Position numbers and translations under genes: made by a program
Shown: positions 18,171 through 26,553 of the stretch, piece by piece
How the letters are laid out: the number at the start of each line of letters is the position of its first letter
How positions within the stretch are numbered: position 1 is the first letter of the stretch
NCBI GenBank assembly: GCA_934130435.1
Contig: CAKOYB010000001.1
Location: forward strand, 124,001-188,000
Source of the DNA: an uncultured Clostridia bacterium
GTDB lineage: Bacteria > Bacillota > Clostridia > TANB77 > CAG-508
Reading direction: 5' to 3'
Length of the DNA stretch: 64,000 nucleotides
Notes under the pieces: generated by a model
What the model saw: only the letters and a program-made list of their open reading frames with translations
What the model was told of the DNA's origin: nothing
Database searches by the model: none

Positions 18171-19364
18171 TTATTTTTCCTCCCTTCTTAGACCTAAGTA
18201 TCTATAAGGATTTTCAATTTTACCATTTTCTTTGACTATTGTTTCTAAATCAGTGTATACAGATTCAATATCTGTAGTTTTTGTATCTCTACCACCAATA
18301 CCATAAACATAATTTACAGTTGGAACTGAAATGTTATTTACGTATAAGCTTGATACTACATCTTCAAACAATGCACCACCAGCTCCGTTTAAAGAATCTG
18401 ATTTGTCTAAAACAGCAATAGCTTTGACTTTACTTAGAGCTTCTGCAACCTCATCTGAAGGAAAAGGTCTATAGACTCTAATTTTAAGAAGACCAGCTTT
18501 TACACCTTGCTTTCTTAATTGATCTACGACAAATTTTGTTGTTCCAGCAGTAGAGTTCATACAAACAATAGCAATTTCTGCATCTTCCATTTTGTATTCT
18601 TCAAATAAAGAATAATGTCTTCCAGTCATTTTTTCAAAGTCCTTAGAAACTTCCAAGATAACCTTTTTTGCATTTCTCATTGCTTCTGCTTGTTGAAATT
18701 TGTGTTCAAATAAGTAGGCTTGTAAATCTAAAGGCCCAACTGCAATTGGTTCTTTTTTGTTTAGTAAATAATGCTCAGGATGATACTCGCCAACAAATTC
18801 TTTTATTTTTTCATCTTCTATAAGTTCAATATTTTCAATTGAATGAGATGTTATAAATCCATCTTGACAAACCATTAAAGGTAATAAAACATCTTTATGT
18901 TCTGCAATTCTGTGAGCCATTATTGTGTTATCGTAAGCTTCCTGATTATTTTCGCTAAATAGCATTATCCAACCCGCATCTCTAACTCCCATTGCGTCTG
19001 AATGATCATTGTGGATATTTAATGGTCCAGAAACAGCTCTATTTACTAAAGACAAAACTATAGGCAAACGCAAACTAGATGCAATATAGATCATCTCCCA
19101 CATTAAAGATAAACCATTTGCAGATGTAGCAGTCATCGCTCTAGCACCTGCAGCCTCAGCACCGATACAAGCACTCATTGCACTATGCTCACTTTCTACT
19201 GCAACGAATTCCGTATCAACTTGACCATTACTAACAAAGGTTGAAAAGTATTGTGGTATTTCAGTAGAAGGAGTGATAGGAAAAGCAGCAACTACATCTG
19301 GATTTATCTGTTTCATGGCTGTAGCAACAGCTTCATTTCCACTTAAACGTTCTCTTATACTCAT
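18171..19364 (-). CDS. porA: 2-oxoacid (pyruvate):ferredoxin oxidoreductase, alpha subunit
   Basis: The alpha subunit (397 aa) supplies the pyrimidine-binding and domain II parts of the enzyme. It starts SGNEAVATAMKQINPDVVAAFPITPSTEI and has VESEHSAMSACIGAEAAGARAMTATSANGLSLM, which contacts TPP and the substrate. Later come VNRAVSGPLNIHNDHSD and the domain II strand LKIRVYRPFP. A good ribosome binding site (GAAAGGAT) lies before the start. It abuts porB and follows porD by ~40 bp. Confidence 0.96.
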   Translation of the reverse strand: MSIRERLSGNEAVATAMKQINPDVVAAFPITPSTEIPQYFSTFVSNGQVDTEFVAVESEHSAMSACIGAEAAGARAMTATSANGLSLMWEMIYIASSLRLPIVLSLVNRAVSGPLNIHNDHSDAMGVRDAGWIMLFSENNQEAYDNTIMAHRIAEHKDVLLPLMVCQDGFITSHSIENIELIEDEKIKEFVGEYHPEHYLLNKKEPIAVGPLDLQAYLFEHKFQQAEAMRNAKKVILEVSKDFEKMTGRHYSLFEEYKMEDAEIAIVCMNSTAGTTKFVVDQLRKQGVKAGLLKIRVYRPFPSDEVAEALSKVKAIAVLDKSDSLNGAGGALFEDVVSSLYVNNISVPTVNYVYGIGGRDTKTTDIESVYTDLETIVKENGKIENPYRYLGLRREEK

Positions 19365-19405
19365 ATTTATAATCCTTTCTATATTAAATATATAATAATT
19401 TTAAA

Positions 19406-19687
19406 TTATTGCATTTCAATTGCATCAAAAGGACAAACCTTTGCGCAAACTCCACATCCTTTACAATAATCATAATCAAAATCTTCTCTCTTTTGTTCTT
19501 TATTTACTGGAATTGCATCATCTGGACATACTGGAAAACATAGTCCACACTGTTTACACTTTTCAGAAATGAATATAGGCTTTGAAGAACGCCAGTCACC
19601 AGTTTTAAAATTTCTTGCATTACCAGCATCATATATATTTCCGCCAATAGTTAATTCCTCAGCAGAAGTATTTGGTGTGATTTCCAT
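19406..19687 (-). CDS. porD: 2-oxoacid:ferredoxin oxidoreductase, delta (ferredoxin) subunit
   Basis: A 93-aa ferredoxin-like subunit with two [4Fe-4S] motifs, CKQCGLCFPVCP and CKGCGVCAKVCP, after a 45-residue N-terminal extension containing GDWRSSKPIF, which is typical of PorD. It passes electrons from the TPP centre to the external ferredoxin. GGAGG lies upstream of the start. Confidence 0.95.
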   Translation of the reverse strand: MEITPNTSAEELTIGGNIYDAGNARNFKTGDWRSSKPIFISEKCKQCGLCFPVCPDDAIPVNKEQKREDFDYDYCKGCGVCAKVCPFDAIEMQ

Positions 19688-19713
19688 AAGTTAAACCCTC
19701 CTTTTATAATAAA

Positions 19714-20295
19714 TTAATTAATCTTCTTTACTTCTTTTAGTGCAAGTTCTAGTGCTTTCATATTACCTTCAATAACTTCAGGTTTTTTAGCAAATTTATG
19801 TTTAAAAGATGATTTCATATCTGCTAATAATTCGTCATCAGACATTACACCAGATATTTTAACAATAGCTGCAAGCATTGGAGTATTAGGAAAATATTTA
19901 CCTAATGTTTCCATAGATATTTTTCTAGCATCTATTGCATAAATTTCTCCAGAGTAGTTATTTAGTTTTGATTTTATGTATTCTGAATCTTTTGTTGTAT
20001 TTATAATAATTGCACCAGTGCTTTTTAGCCCAGATGTAACATTAACAGATTCTAATAGTGTGTCATCAACTACAACAACATAGTCTGGTTCATAGATATT
20101 AGAGTGAATAGTAATAGGTTTTGTACTAATACGGTTGTATGCCGTAATAGGAGCACCCATTCTTTCTGGACCATATTCAGGAAATCCTTGAATATATTTT
20201 CCAGTATTAAATGCAGCATCAGCTAATAACAAAGAAGCAGTTTTAGCACCCTGGCCACCTCTACCATGCCATCTTATTTCTATTAAGTCACTCAT
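19714..20295 (-). CDS. porG: 2-oxoacid:ferredoxin oxidoreductase, gamma subunit
   Basis: First gene of the operon. The 193-aa product begins IEIRWHGRGGQGAKTASLLLADAA, the standard PorG start, and includes YGPERMGAPITAYNRIS and a CoA-domain-like tail. ATG at 20295 is chosen over an upstream one at 20328 because GGGGGTTATAAA precedes it. The upstream site lies inside the probable 5' leader. Confidence 0.94.
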   Translation of the reverse strand: MSDLIEIRWHGRGGQGAKTASLLLADAAFNTGKYIQGFPEYGPERMGAPITAYNRISTKPITIHSNIYEPDYVVVVDDTLLESVNVTSGLKSTGAIIINTTKDSEYIKSKLNNYSGEIYAIDARKISMETLGKYFPNTPMLAAIVKISGVMSDDELLADMKSSFKHKFAKKPEVIEGNMKALELALKEVKKIN

Positions 20296-20311
20296 TTTAT
20301 AACCCCCATTC

Positions 20312-20327
20312 TGACAAAAAATTGTCA
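20312..20327. promoter_or_regulatory. Inverted repeat in the por operon leader
   Basis: TGACAA-AAAA-TTGTCA is a perfect palindrome between the predicted transcription start and porG. It is placed as an operator would be. It does not match the Rex or Fur consensus closely, so the regulator is unknown. Confidence 0.45.
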
Positions 20328-20340
20328 ATATTCTTTTTAA

Positions 20341-20369
20341 ATTATATTATTAAAGATATTTGATGTCAA
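20341..20369 (-). promoter_or_regulatory. Promoter of the por operon
   Basis: Read on the minus strand: TTGACA (20369-20364), 17 bp, TATAAT (20346-20341). Both boxes match the vegetative consensus exactly. Confidence 0.9.
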
Positions 20370-20511
20370 CAATTATATGCTGCTTTTAAAAATAAAAAAT
20401 AATAGAAAAATTAAAATTATAAGTTGATATGCGATAAGGTTGAATTTTAAAAAAATTTATAATATAATATCTGAAAATAGAAAGAATATAAAAGAGATTT
20501 GGGAGGAAAAA

Positions 20512-21360
20512 ATGAAAGCTAAATCTAATAATGGATCTGTTGCAGTATTTGTATTTGTTGCAGTAATGTTTATGGTAGGAATCTTATTGCTAATGTTTGC
20601 AGCATCTAGTAATAAGACCGAAATTATGAATAAACATTTTGAATTTTTAAATACTATGTATACATCACCTAATTCTGATTTAAATATAGTTTATAACGAA
20701 ATTAATTCTACACATACAAGCGTTGAAAATATAAATTGGCTTTCAGGAACAGAAAAAACTCAATTAAAAGCTCAAAAATTAAATATAAAAGAAAAAACTA
20801 ATACAAATGAAAATATAAAAGGATATCTAACACAAGAAATTGAAAATAAGACATATGAAGTTCCAATTCCTAATGGTTTCTATTATGTTGGTGGAACTAT
20901 AGAAAATGGGCTTGTAATATCTGATGATGCCAATGACTCAGGAAGAGGAACAAGTAATGATGATAATCTAGTTGGAAATCAATTTGTTTGGATACCAACA
21001 GAACTAGTAAGTTATATAAGTACAGAGAATAACAATATGGATGTTTCAATATCAAATTATAAAGGATTTTTTATAGGACGATATATAACAAAACTCAATG
21101 TATCCAATAATTTAGTTATAAAAAAAGTTGGAACAGACTGTGGAACACTAACACAGGAGACTGCTGAAGCAAAGTATACACAATATTGTAATTCATATTT
21201 GTGTAATGAATTTACTTGGAATATGGCAGTTGATTTTATGAATAGAAAAAATGCTGATTGGACGGTAAATCCAAAAAGTAATATATACACAACACAAACA
21301 ACTGCTACAAATGAGCCATACTCTTTAAGATTGGTATTAATGATAAAAACAGTAGCTTAG
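20512..21360 (+). CDS. Membrane-anchored protein with a formylglycine-enzyme-like fold segment
   Basis: The 282-aa product has a basic start, one hydrophobic helix (residues ~11-34) and a helical stretch rich in N, K and E. From ~125 it carries PIPNGFYYVGGT, GLVISDD and GNQFVWIPTE, as in the SUMF1/FGE-like domains often fused to pilin-type N-termini in Clostridia. The domain normally goes on for another 100 or so residues with GSWYWSS-type motifs. Here it stops at RLVLMIKTVA, so the protein is probably truncated. GGGAGGAAAAA precedes ATG 20512. It ends 9 bp before trmL. Confidence 0.65.
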   Translation: MKAKSNNGSVAVFVFVAVMFMVGILLLMFAASSNKTEIMNKHFEFLNTMYTSPNSDLNIVYNEINSTHTSVENINWLSGTEKTQLKAQKLNIKEKTNTNENIKGYLTQEIENKTYEVPIPNGFYYVGGTIENGLVISDDANDSGRGTSNDDNLVGNQFVWIPTELVSYISTENNNMDVSISNYKGFFIGRYITKLNVSNNLVIKKVGTDCGTLTQETAEAKYTQYCNSYLCNEFTWNMAVDFMNRKNADWTVNPKSNIYTTQTTATNEPYSLRLVLMIKTVA

Positions 21361-21369
21361 GAGAAAGAT

Positions 21370-21909
21370 ATGAAAATAAATATAGTTATGGTAGAACCAG
21401 AAATTCCACAAAACACAGGAAATATAGCAAGAACATGTGCAGCAATAGGTGCAAAGCTACATTTAGTAGAACCACTAGGATTTGAAGTAACAGATAAATA
21501 TTTAAAAAGAGCAGGATTAGATTATTGGGATAAACTAGATATAGAAATGCACGAGAGTTTAGAGAAATTCTTAGAAAAATATGCAAAAAAACTACAAAAC
21601 CAACAATCCATAAACTATAAATGTACAAACAATATGTTTTTAGCAAGTACAAAATCTCAAATTACATATTCAGATATTGACTATAGCCAGTTTAAAGAGC
21701 TATTTATATTGTTTGGAAAAGAAACAAAAGGATTACCTGAAAATCTAATAAAGAATAATTTGCAACAAGCAATTAGAATACCGATGAGAAATGGCTTAAG
21801 ATCTTTAAATTTATCTAATTCTGTTGCAATTATTGCATATGAGATTTTAAGACAAAGCGAGTTTGAAGGCCTAAAAGAAGAATCTAATTATTTTAATACG
21901 AATACTTAG
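21370..21909 (+). CDS. trmL: tRNA (cytidine(34)-2'-O)-methyltransferase
   Basis: A SPOUT-class methyltransferase that modifies the wobble base of leucine tRNAs. The start INIVMVEPEIPQNTGNIARTCAA, the middle LFGKETKGLP and the knot-forming IRIPMRNGLRSLNLSNSVAIIAYE are all present. At 179 aa it is slightly longer than the usual ~155-160 because of an insertion around residues 75-95. A short GGAGAAAGAT precedes the start. Confidence 0.95.
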   Translation: MKINIVMVEPEIPQNTGNIARTCAAIGAKLHLVEPLGFEVTDKYLKRAGLDYWDKLDIEMHESLEKFLEKYAKKLQNQQSINYKCTNNMFLASTKSQITYSDIDYSQFKELFILFGKETKGLPENLIKNNLQQAIRIPMRNGLRSLNLSNSVAIIAYEILRQSEFEGLKEESNYFNTNT

Positions 21910-21927
21910 ATTATAAAAGGAGAGCAT

Positions 21928-22482
21928 ATGAATAAAAAAAAGTGTAAACCAGAAAGATTAGGAACTTTTAATGAAAATGGCGAAAGAACAGGTGAAATAC
22001 AAAAAGGAGAGTATACAGCCGACTACTTAAAGTGTTGTACTTGTTTCATCTCAAATGAAAGAAACCAGATTTTAGTTGAAAAAAGAGGAAATACAGTTTT
22101 AGATAATGGAAAGTTAGATTTATGTTCAGGACACGTAAGAGCAAATGAGACTAGTACTGCAGGAATGATAAGAGAATTAGGTGAAGAATTAGGAATTGAA
22201 TTTGATAAAGCAGTTAATATCAAAAAAATAGGAAAATTAAAAGTACATTTTAAAACTTTTAAATGTTTAACAGATGTTTTTTTCTTAAAAATGAAAGAAA
22301 TAAGTTTCAATCCTCAAGACGAAGAAGTTGAAGATTACTGTTTTATGGAATTAGAAGAGCTACTAAGTTTAATAAGAAATGGAAAAACAAGATTTGTATA
22401 TACAGAAGAATATGAAGAAATATTTAAAAAATTAAAACAGGAAATGGGAATATTGCCAAAAGAAAATAATAAAATAAAATAG
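21928..22482 (+). CDS. NUDIX hydrolase
   Basis: A 184-aa pyrophosphohydrolase. The NUDIX box GHVRANETSTAGMIRELGEELGI fits Gx5Ex7REUxEExGU exactly. The N-terminus (RLGTFNENGERTGEIQKGEY) and the following region resemble the isopentenyl-diphosphate isomerase/YfcD branch of NUDIX proteins, but the substrate cannot be told from sequence. It follows trmL by 18 bp with AAAGGAG upstream. Confidence 0.9.
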   Translation: MNKKKCKPERLGTFNENGERTGEIQKGEYTADYLKCCTCFISNERNQILVEKRGNTVLDNGKLDLCSGHVRANETSTAGMIRELGEELGIEFDKAVNIKKIGKLKVHFKTFKCLTDVFFLKMKEISFNPQDEEVEDYCFMELEELLSLIRNGKTRFVYTEEYEEIFKKLKQEMGILPKENNKIK

Positions 22483-22520
22483 AAAAAAATAGTAAAAAAG
22501 CACATTAAAGTATACATAAT

Positions 22521-22549
22521 TTGACAAAAGACATAATATGTAGTATAAT
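22521..22549 (+). promoter_or_regulatory. Promoter of the M23 peptidase gene
   Basis: TTGACA at 22521-22526, a 17-bp spacer and TATAAT at 22544-22549: a full consensus. Transcription should begin near 22556, so the ATG at 22551 cannot be used as a start. Confidence 0.9.
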
Positions 22550-22595
22550 AATGTTTGTTCGCATAAAAAACAAACAAAAAGGAGTGTGTTAATTT

Positions 22596-23633
22596 ATTTT
22601 TAACGACTATATTAAATACTACACAAAAGAATGTGCTAAGTTTTTAAAAATAACATGTATAGGTTTTTTTATAATTAGTGCGATAATTCTAATAAAATAT
22701 AAACCAGTATATAAAGTTAGCATATTAGGGAATAAGATTGGATATAGCAGCAATAAAAATAATATCTATTCATATATAGATAACTTAATTAATAATAAAG
22801 ATGAAAATGTAGCTTTTGTTGTTTTAGAGGAAGAGCCAGAATTTAAATTACAGTTGGCCAATAGAAATATAAAAACGACAGAAGAAATAATAAAAGAGGA
22901 GATATCATCTAGAATTGACATACAATATACAAGCTACGCTATAACTTACGATAAAGAGAATATTGCATATGTAGCTAACGAGAGTGAAGCAGAGCAAGTA
23001 ATTAGCAATTTAAAAGAAAATTTTAAAGATAAATATACAGACAATCTTGGAATATTACAAGTTTATTCAGACGATTATGAAAAAATTGAAGCTATAAATA
23101 AAGATAAAGCACTTGAAAATTTAAATTCAACAATAAAAAGCGAAGAGAAAAAAGATGAAGCTAAGATTAAACTTGCTTCAAATAAAAAAAATTTATCTTC
23201 GAAAAAATCAAGTACATCTGTAAAAAAAGAATCTAATGTTAATGGAATCAAGCTTTCTGTAAAACCAATAGATGGAATAATAACTTCAAGATATGGCGGA
23301 AGAAGATCGCCAGGAGGAATTGGAAGCACAAACCATAAGGGAGTTGATATTGCAGCAAAACAAGGAACTAATATTAGAGCATGTGCTTCTGGAACAGTAA
23401 CATTTTCTGGAACAAAAGGTTCACTTGGAAATTTAATTATAATTTCACATGCAAATGGTGTCGAAACTTATTATGCACATTGTAGCAAATTAATTGCAAA
23501 AAAAGGTGACAAGGTTTCTGCAGGGGATATTATTGCACAAGTTGGACATACAGGAGCTGCGACTGGGTCACATTTACATTTAGAGGTACATGTTAATGGA
23601 ACAGCTGTAAATCCACAAAAGTATATATATTAA
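22596..23633 (+). CDS. Membrane-anchored M23 (LytM) peptidase, apparent ATT start
   Basis: A cell-wall endopeptidase-type protein. The M23 domain has GVDIAAKQGTNIRACASGTV, TYYAHCSKL and GSHLHLEVHVNG, giving the zinc ligands H and D in the NHKGVD block and HLH at the end. Upstream in the same frame are a membrane helix (ITCIGFFIISAIILI) and a beta segment YKVSILGNKIGY typical of these proteins. No ATG, GTG or TTG precedes that part: the frame is closed by TAA at 22590-22592. The only position matching the ribosome binding site AAGGAG (22579-22584) is ATT 22596. TTG 22854 has no such site and would lose the membrane anchor. Length from ATT is 345 aa. Confidence 0.85.
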   Translation: MFNDYIKYYTKECAKFLKITCIGFFIISAIILIKYKPVYKVSILGNKIGYSSNKNNIYSYIDNLINNKDENVAFVVLEEEPEFKLQLANRNIKTTEEIIKEEISSRIDIQYTSYAITYDKENIAYVANESEAEQVISNLKENFKDKYTDNLGILQVYSDDYEKIEAINKDKALENLNSTIKSEEKKDEAKIKLASNKKNLSSKKSSTSVKKESNVNGIKLSVKPIDGIITSRYGGRRSPGGIGSTNHKGVDIAAKQGTNIRACASGTVTFSGTKGSLGNLIIISHANGVETYYAHCSKLIAKKGDKVSAGDIIAQVGHTGAATGSHLHLEVHVNGTAVNPQKYIY

Positions 23634-23641
23634 ATTAAGAG

Positions 23642-23674
23642 CACAGGGCTAATATAATAGACCCTGTGTGTTTT
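23642..23674 (+). terminator. Terminator of the M23 peptidase gene
   Basis: Arms CACAGGG and CCCTGTG enclose 13 bases and are followed by TGTTTT. Confidence 0.85.
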
Positions 23675-23821
23675 AATATTAACGAAAACCAATAATAGCC
23701 AATTTATATCAACGATTACAAAATATAGAGGTTCACAAAATAAAATTTAGTTTAATTTGTTTTTAAGCTCTTAATATTTTTTGTATTAAAAAAGTGATAA
23801 AAAGAATTTAAATGGAAGAAA

Positions 23822-23850
23822 TTGACAAAAAATACAAAATATGGTATAAT
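23822..23850 (+). promoter_or_regulatory. Consensus promoter of the Spo0A-C-like unit
   Basis: TTGACA at 23822-23827, 17 bp, TATAAT at 23845-23850. A leader of about 75 bases follows and contains AAAAAGCGGA (23890-23899), whose exact reverse complement lies just before the unit's terminator (24500-24509). Confidence 0.9.
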
Positions 23851-23931
23851 AAAAATGTCATTAATTCATAGTAAATTGACTAATGACGCAAAAAGCGGAC
23901 TAAAAAATAAAAAGGAGTGAAAACGCACAAA

Positions 23932-24078
23932 ATGAATGGAATAGACAACCAAAGAATGTCTGAGATGGTCAAGAGTATCGAGTCTTTGCGAGGAAATGAA
24001 CTCGAAAGAATTACAAAGATACTTGAGAACATGACACCAGAAGAATTCAACCTGTTCAAGGCTTTGTTAAAAGCATAG
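23932..24078 (+). CDS. 48-residue helical protein upstream of a Spo0A-C domain
   Basis: ATG 23932 has AAAAAGGAG ten bases upstream and a consensus promoter further up, so it is likely translated. The product (MNGIDNQRMSEMVKSIESLR, then NELERITKILENMTPEEFNLF) should form two amphipathic helices. I recognise no family. It ends at TAG 24076-24078. The frame then stays open through 24483, into a Spo0A DNA-binding domain. Codons such as CTC, GTC and ATC are more frequent than in neighbours. Confidence 0.6.
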   Translation: MNGIDNQRMSEMVKSIESLRGNELERITKILENMTPEEFNLFKALLKA

Positions 24079-24162
24079 TTAAGAACGAAAAATCTAGAAT
24101 CTGGGGATAAGAGTTTCGAATCCACAGGTGAAAGAAGTCTCGAAAAGATCATTGCGAAACAT

Positions 24163-24483
24163 TTGCGGCAAATAGGAGTATCTCCCCATTTGACGGGATA
24201 TAACTATTTAAAAGATGCAATCAAGTTTTATATTGAAACAAAAAAGCTTCCTTCAATCACCAAGGAACTGTATCCGTATATTGCAAAAAAATACAATACA
24301 ACTTCATCAAAAGTTGAACGTTGCATACGACATGCAGTAACTGATGTATGGGACAAAAGAGGATGCATAGACGTAATCGAAATGTATTTTGGCAACACAG
24401 TTAATCCTAATACTGGAAAACTTACTAACAGTGAGTTCATAGCAGGGGTTACAGAATACATGAGAGTTACTGAAAGTTTATAA
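24163..24483 (+). CDS. Spo0A C-terminal (DNA-binding) domain protein, start unresolved
   Basis: The 106 residues from TTG 24163 match the Spo0A effector domain throughout: IGVSPHLTGYNYLKDAI, LPSITKELYPYIAKKYNTT, SSKVERCIRHAVTDVWDKRG and TVNPNTGKLTNSEFIAGVTEYM. There is no receiver domain. Homology continues upstream of the TTG (SLEKIIAKHL, in the same frame), so the TTG is not a natural start. No ATG or GTG with a ribosome binding site exists between the TAG at 24076 and 24163. The second codon after the TTG is CGG (24166-24168), the only in-frame CGG in the window not at a frame switch; a +1 shift there would hit TAG within three codons. It may be an acquired or decaying gene, or it may rely on TAG readthrough from the 48-residue frame. 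Confidence 0.7.
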   Translation: MRQIGVSPHLTGYNYLKDAIKFYIETKKLPSITKELYPYIAKKYNTTSSKVERCIRHAVTDVWDKRGCIDVIEMYFGNTVNPNTGKLTNSEFIAGVTEYMRVTESL

Positions 24484-24499
24484 AATCTTTCAAGACTAA

Positions 24500-24543
24500 T
24501 CCGCTTTTTACCTCCGAGATGTGTAATCTACGGAGGTTTTTTA
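24500..24543 (+). terminator. Terminator of the Spo0A-C-like unit
   Basis: ACCTCCG (24510-24516) and CGGAGGT (24531-24537) form a stem followed by six T. TCCGCTTTTT (24500-24509), just before it, is the exact complement of 23890-23899 in the leader, so the two ends of the transcript can pair. Confidence 0.85.
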
Positions 24544-24605
24544 TATAATAGAAAATTTTTCATTTCCTACTATATAAAAAAATGCTATAATAGCTATTGC
24601 CTTTG

Positions 24606-24676
24606 AGATTTCCTCATTCCATTCGGAAACTCAAATCGGCGAGAACAAAGGGCGACTAAAGTCGCTTTGTTCTTTG
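24606..24676. repeat. Dispersed intergenic repeat, copy 2
   Basis: It matches 17152-17216: ATTCCATTCGGAAA, then AAATCGGCGAGAACAAAGGG, then a stem GAACAAAG..CGACT / AGTCG..CTTTGTTC in which the right arm has lost two bases. A TTTCCTACTATATAAAAAAA block at 24563-24582 is the inverse of the one preceding copy 1. The 24544-24711 gap holds nothing else that I can see. Confidence 0.8.
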
Positions 24677-24711
24677 ACTGCATTTGGAATATACAAAATA
24701 ATTATTTTATG

Positions 24712-24740
24712 TTGTAATTTGAGCTCATTTAAGATATAAT
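24712..24740 (+). promoter_or_regulatory. Likely promoter of gatCAB
   Basis: TTGTAA at 24712-24717 and TATAAT at 24735-24740 with a 17-bp spacer, 32 bp before the gatC start codon. Confidence 0.7.
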
Positions 24741-24771
24741 ATGTTTCATGTAGAAAATAGGAGATGATGTT

Positions 24772-25056
24772 ATGAATATTAGCAAAGAGGAAATCTTACA
24801 TATTGCAAAACTTGCAAATTTAAAGCTAAAAGAAAAAGAGATACCAGAATATATAAAAAACCTTCAAGATATTTTAAATTATGCTAATATAGTTGATAGT
24901 GCGCCAATTAATGGATTGGAAACATCTATAGGAGCGTTAGAGAATTATAATGTCTTTAGAAAAGATGAAGTTAAGGTATTTAAGGACAATGAGGCATTAC
25001 TAAAGAACGCACCAGAAAAAGAGGCTAATATGTTCAAAATACCTAAAGTACTATAA
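24772..25056 (+). CDS. gatC: Asp-tRNA(Asn)/Glu-tRNA(Gln) amidotransferase subunit C
   Basis: The 94-aa stabilising subunit of GatCAB. It starts [17 protein letters not shown] and contains [13 protein letters not shown] and NVFRKDEV, with the usual C-terminus. AGGAG precedes ATG 24772. gatA follows by 14 bp. Confidence 0.95.
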   Translation: MNISKEEILHIAKLANLKLKEKEIPEYIKNLQDILNYANIVDSAPINGLETSIGALENYNVFRKDEVKVFKDNEALLKNAPEKEANMFKIPKVL

Positions 25057-25070
25057 GGAGGAATTCAAAA

Positions 25071-26540
25071 ATGAATATTACAGAATTAACAGTACATGAG
25101 TTAAAAGAAAAAATTCAAAAAAAAGAATTAAGTTCCGCAGAAATAACTAAAGCATTTGCAGAAAGAATTAAAGAAAAAGAAGAAAGCTTAAATGCTTTTT
25201 TAACAGTTCTAACTGATGATGCAATAAAACAAGCAGAAGAAATGGATAAAAAAATTGATAAAGGCGAAATCACTTCAGAATTAGCTGGAATTCCAATTGG
25301 AATAAAAGATAACATATGTACAAAAGGAATTAAAACTACATGTGGTTCTAAAATGTTAGAAAATTTTATTTCACCATATGATGCAACTGTAATGGAAAAG
25401 ATTAACTCAGCAGGAATGATAAACTTAGGAAAACTAAACATGGATGAGTTTGCAATGGGATCATCAACAGAGAATTCTGCTTTTCAGAAAACACATAACC
25501 CTTGGAACTTAAAAAAAGTACCAGGTGGATCATCAGGAGGAAGTGCTACTGCAGTTGCCGCTAATATGGTCCCATGGGCATTAGGTTCTGATACAGGAGG
25601 ATCGGTAAGACAACCAGCAAGTCTATGTGGTATAGTTGGACTAAAACCTACTTATGGATTAATCTCAAGATATGGATTAGTAGCATATGCATCTTCATTA
25701 GATCAAATAGGTACATTTACAAAAGATGTTGAGGATTGTGCTCTACTTTTAAATGTAATTGCAGGTAAAGACGAAAGAGATACAACTTCAGTAAAGATAG
25801 AAAATAAGGACTATGTAAAAGCATTAAAAAATAATGTAAAAGGATTAAGAATTGGTGTTCCTAAAGAGTACTTTGGAGAGGGAATTAATCCAGAAGTTAG
25901 AGAAACTATAGAAAAAGCTATTATGGAATATAAAGAACTGGGAGCAATAGTTGAAGAATGCAGCATTCCAATTGCAGACTATACTTTAGCTACATATTAT
26001 ATTATTTCATGTGCAGAAGCGAGTTCAAATCTTGGAAGATTTGATGGAATTAGATACGGTTACAGAACTCCAAATTATGAAAGCCTAGAAGATATATTTA
26101 TTAACTCAAGGACAGAAGGATTTGGAGACGAAGTAAAAAGAAGAATAATACTTGGAACATATGTGCTTTCATCAGGATATTATGATGCTTATTACAAAAA
26201 AGCTCAACAAGTTAGAACATTAATAAAAAACGAGTTTAATAAAATTTTTGAAAAATATGATATTTTAATTACACCAACTTCTCCAACGGTTGCATTTGAT
26301 ATAGGAGAAAAATCTAATAATCCAATGGAGATGTACATGGCGGATATTTGTACAGTGCCTATAAATGTTGCTGGGGTACCGGCAATATCAATTCCATGTG
26401 GAGTTGATAAAACTGGAATGCCTATAGGAATGCAAATAATAGGAAAACATTTTTCAGAAGAAACAATTTTAAATGCAGCATATACTTATGAACAAAAAAC
26501 TAAATTTAGAGAAAAATTTAAACCAGCATTTAAAGAATAA
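25071..26540 (+). CDS. gatA: Asp-tRNA(Asn)/Glu-tRNA(Gln) amidotransferase subunit A
   Basis: The glutaminase subunit, which releases ammonia for transamidation of mischarged Glu-tRNA(Gln) and Asp-tRNA(Asn). It is an amidase-signature protein with the Ser-cisSer-Lys triad: lysine in [10 protein letters not shown], the serines in [15 protein letters not shown] and [13 protein letters not shown]. The 489-aa length is standard. AAGGAGG precedes the start. Confidence 0.97.
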   Translation: MNITELTVHELKEKIQKKELSSAEITKAFAERIKEKEESLNAFLTVLTDDAIKQAEEMDKKIDKGEITSELAGIPIGIKDNICTKGIKTTCGSKMLENFISPYDATVMEKINSAGMINLGKLNMDEFAMGSSTENSAFQKTHNPWNLKKVPGGSSGGSATAVAANMVPWALGSDTGGSVRQPASLCGIVGLKPTYGLISRYGLVAYASSLDQIGTFTKDVEDCALLLNVIAGKDERDTTSVKIENKDYVKALKNNVKGLRIGVPKEYFGEGINPEVRETIEKAIMEYKELGAIVEECSIPIADYTLATYYIISCAEASSNLGRFDGIRYGYRTPNYESLEDIFINSRTEGFGDEVKRRIILGTYVLSSGYYDAYYKKAQQVRTLIKNEFNKIFEKYDILITPTSPTVAFDIGEKSNNPMEMYMADICTVPINVAGVPAISIPCGVDKTGMPIGMQIIGKHFSEETILNAAYTYEQKTKFREKFKPAFKE

Positions 26541-26553
26541 GAAGGAGGCAAAT

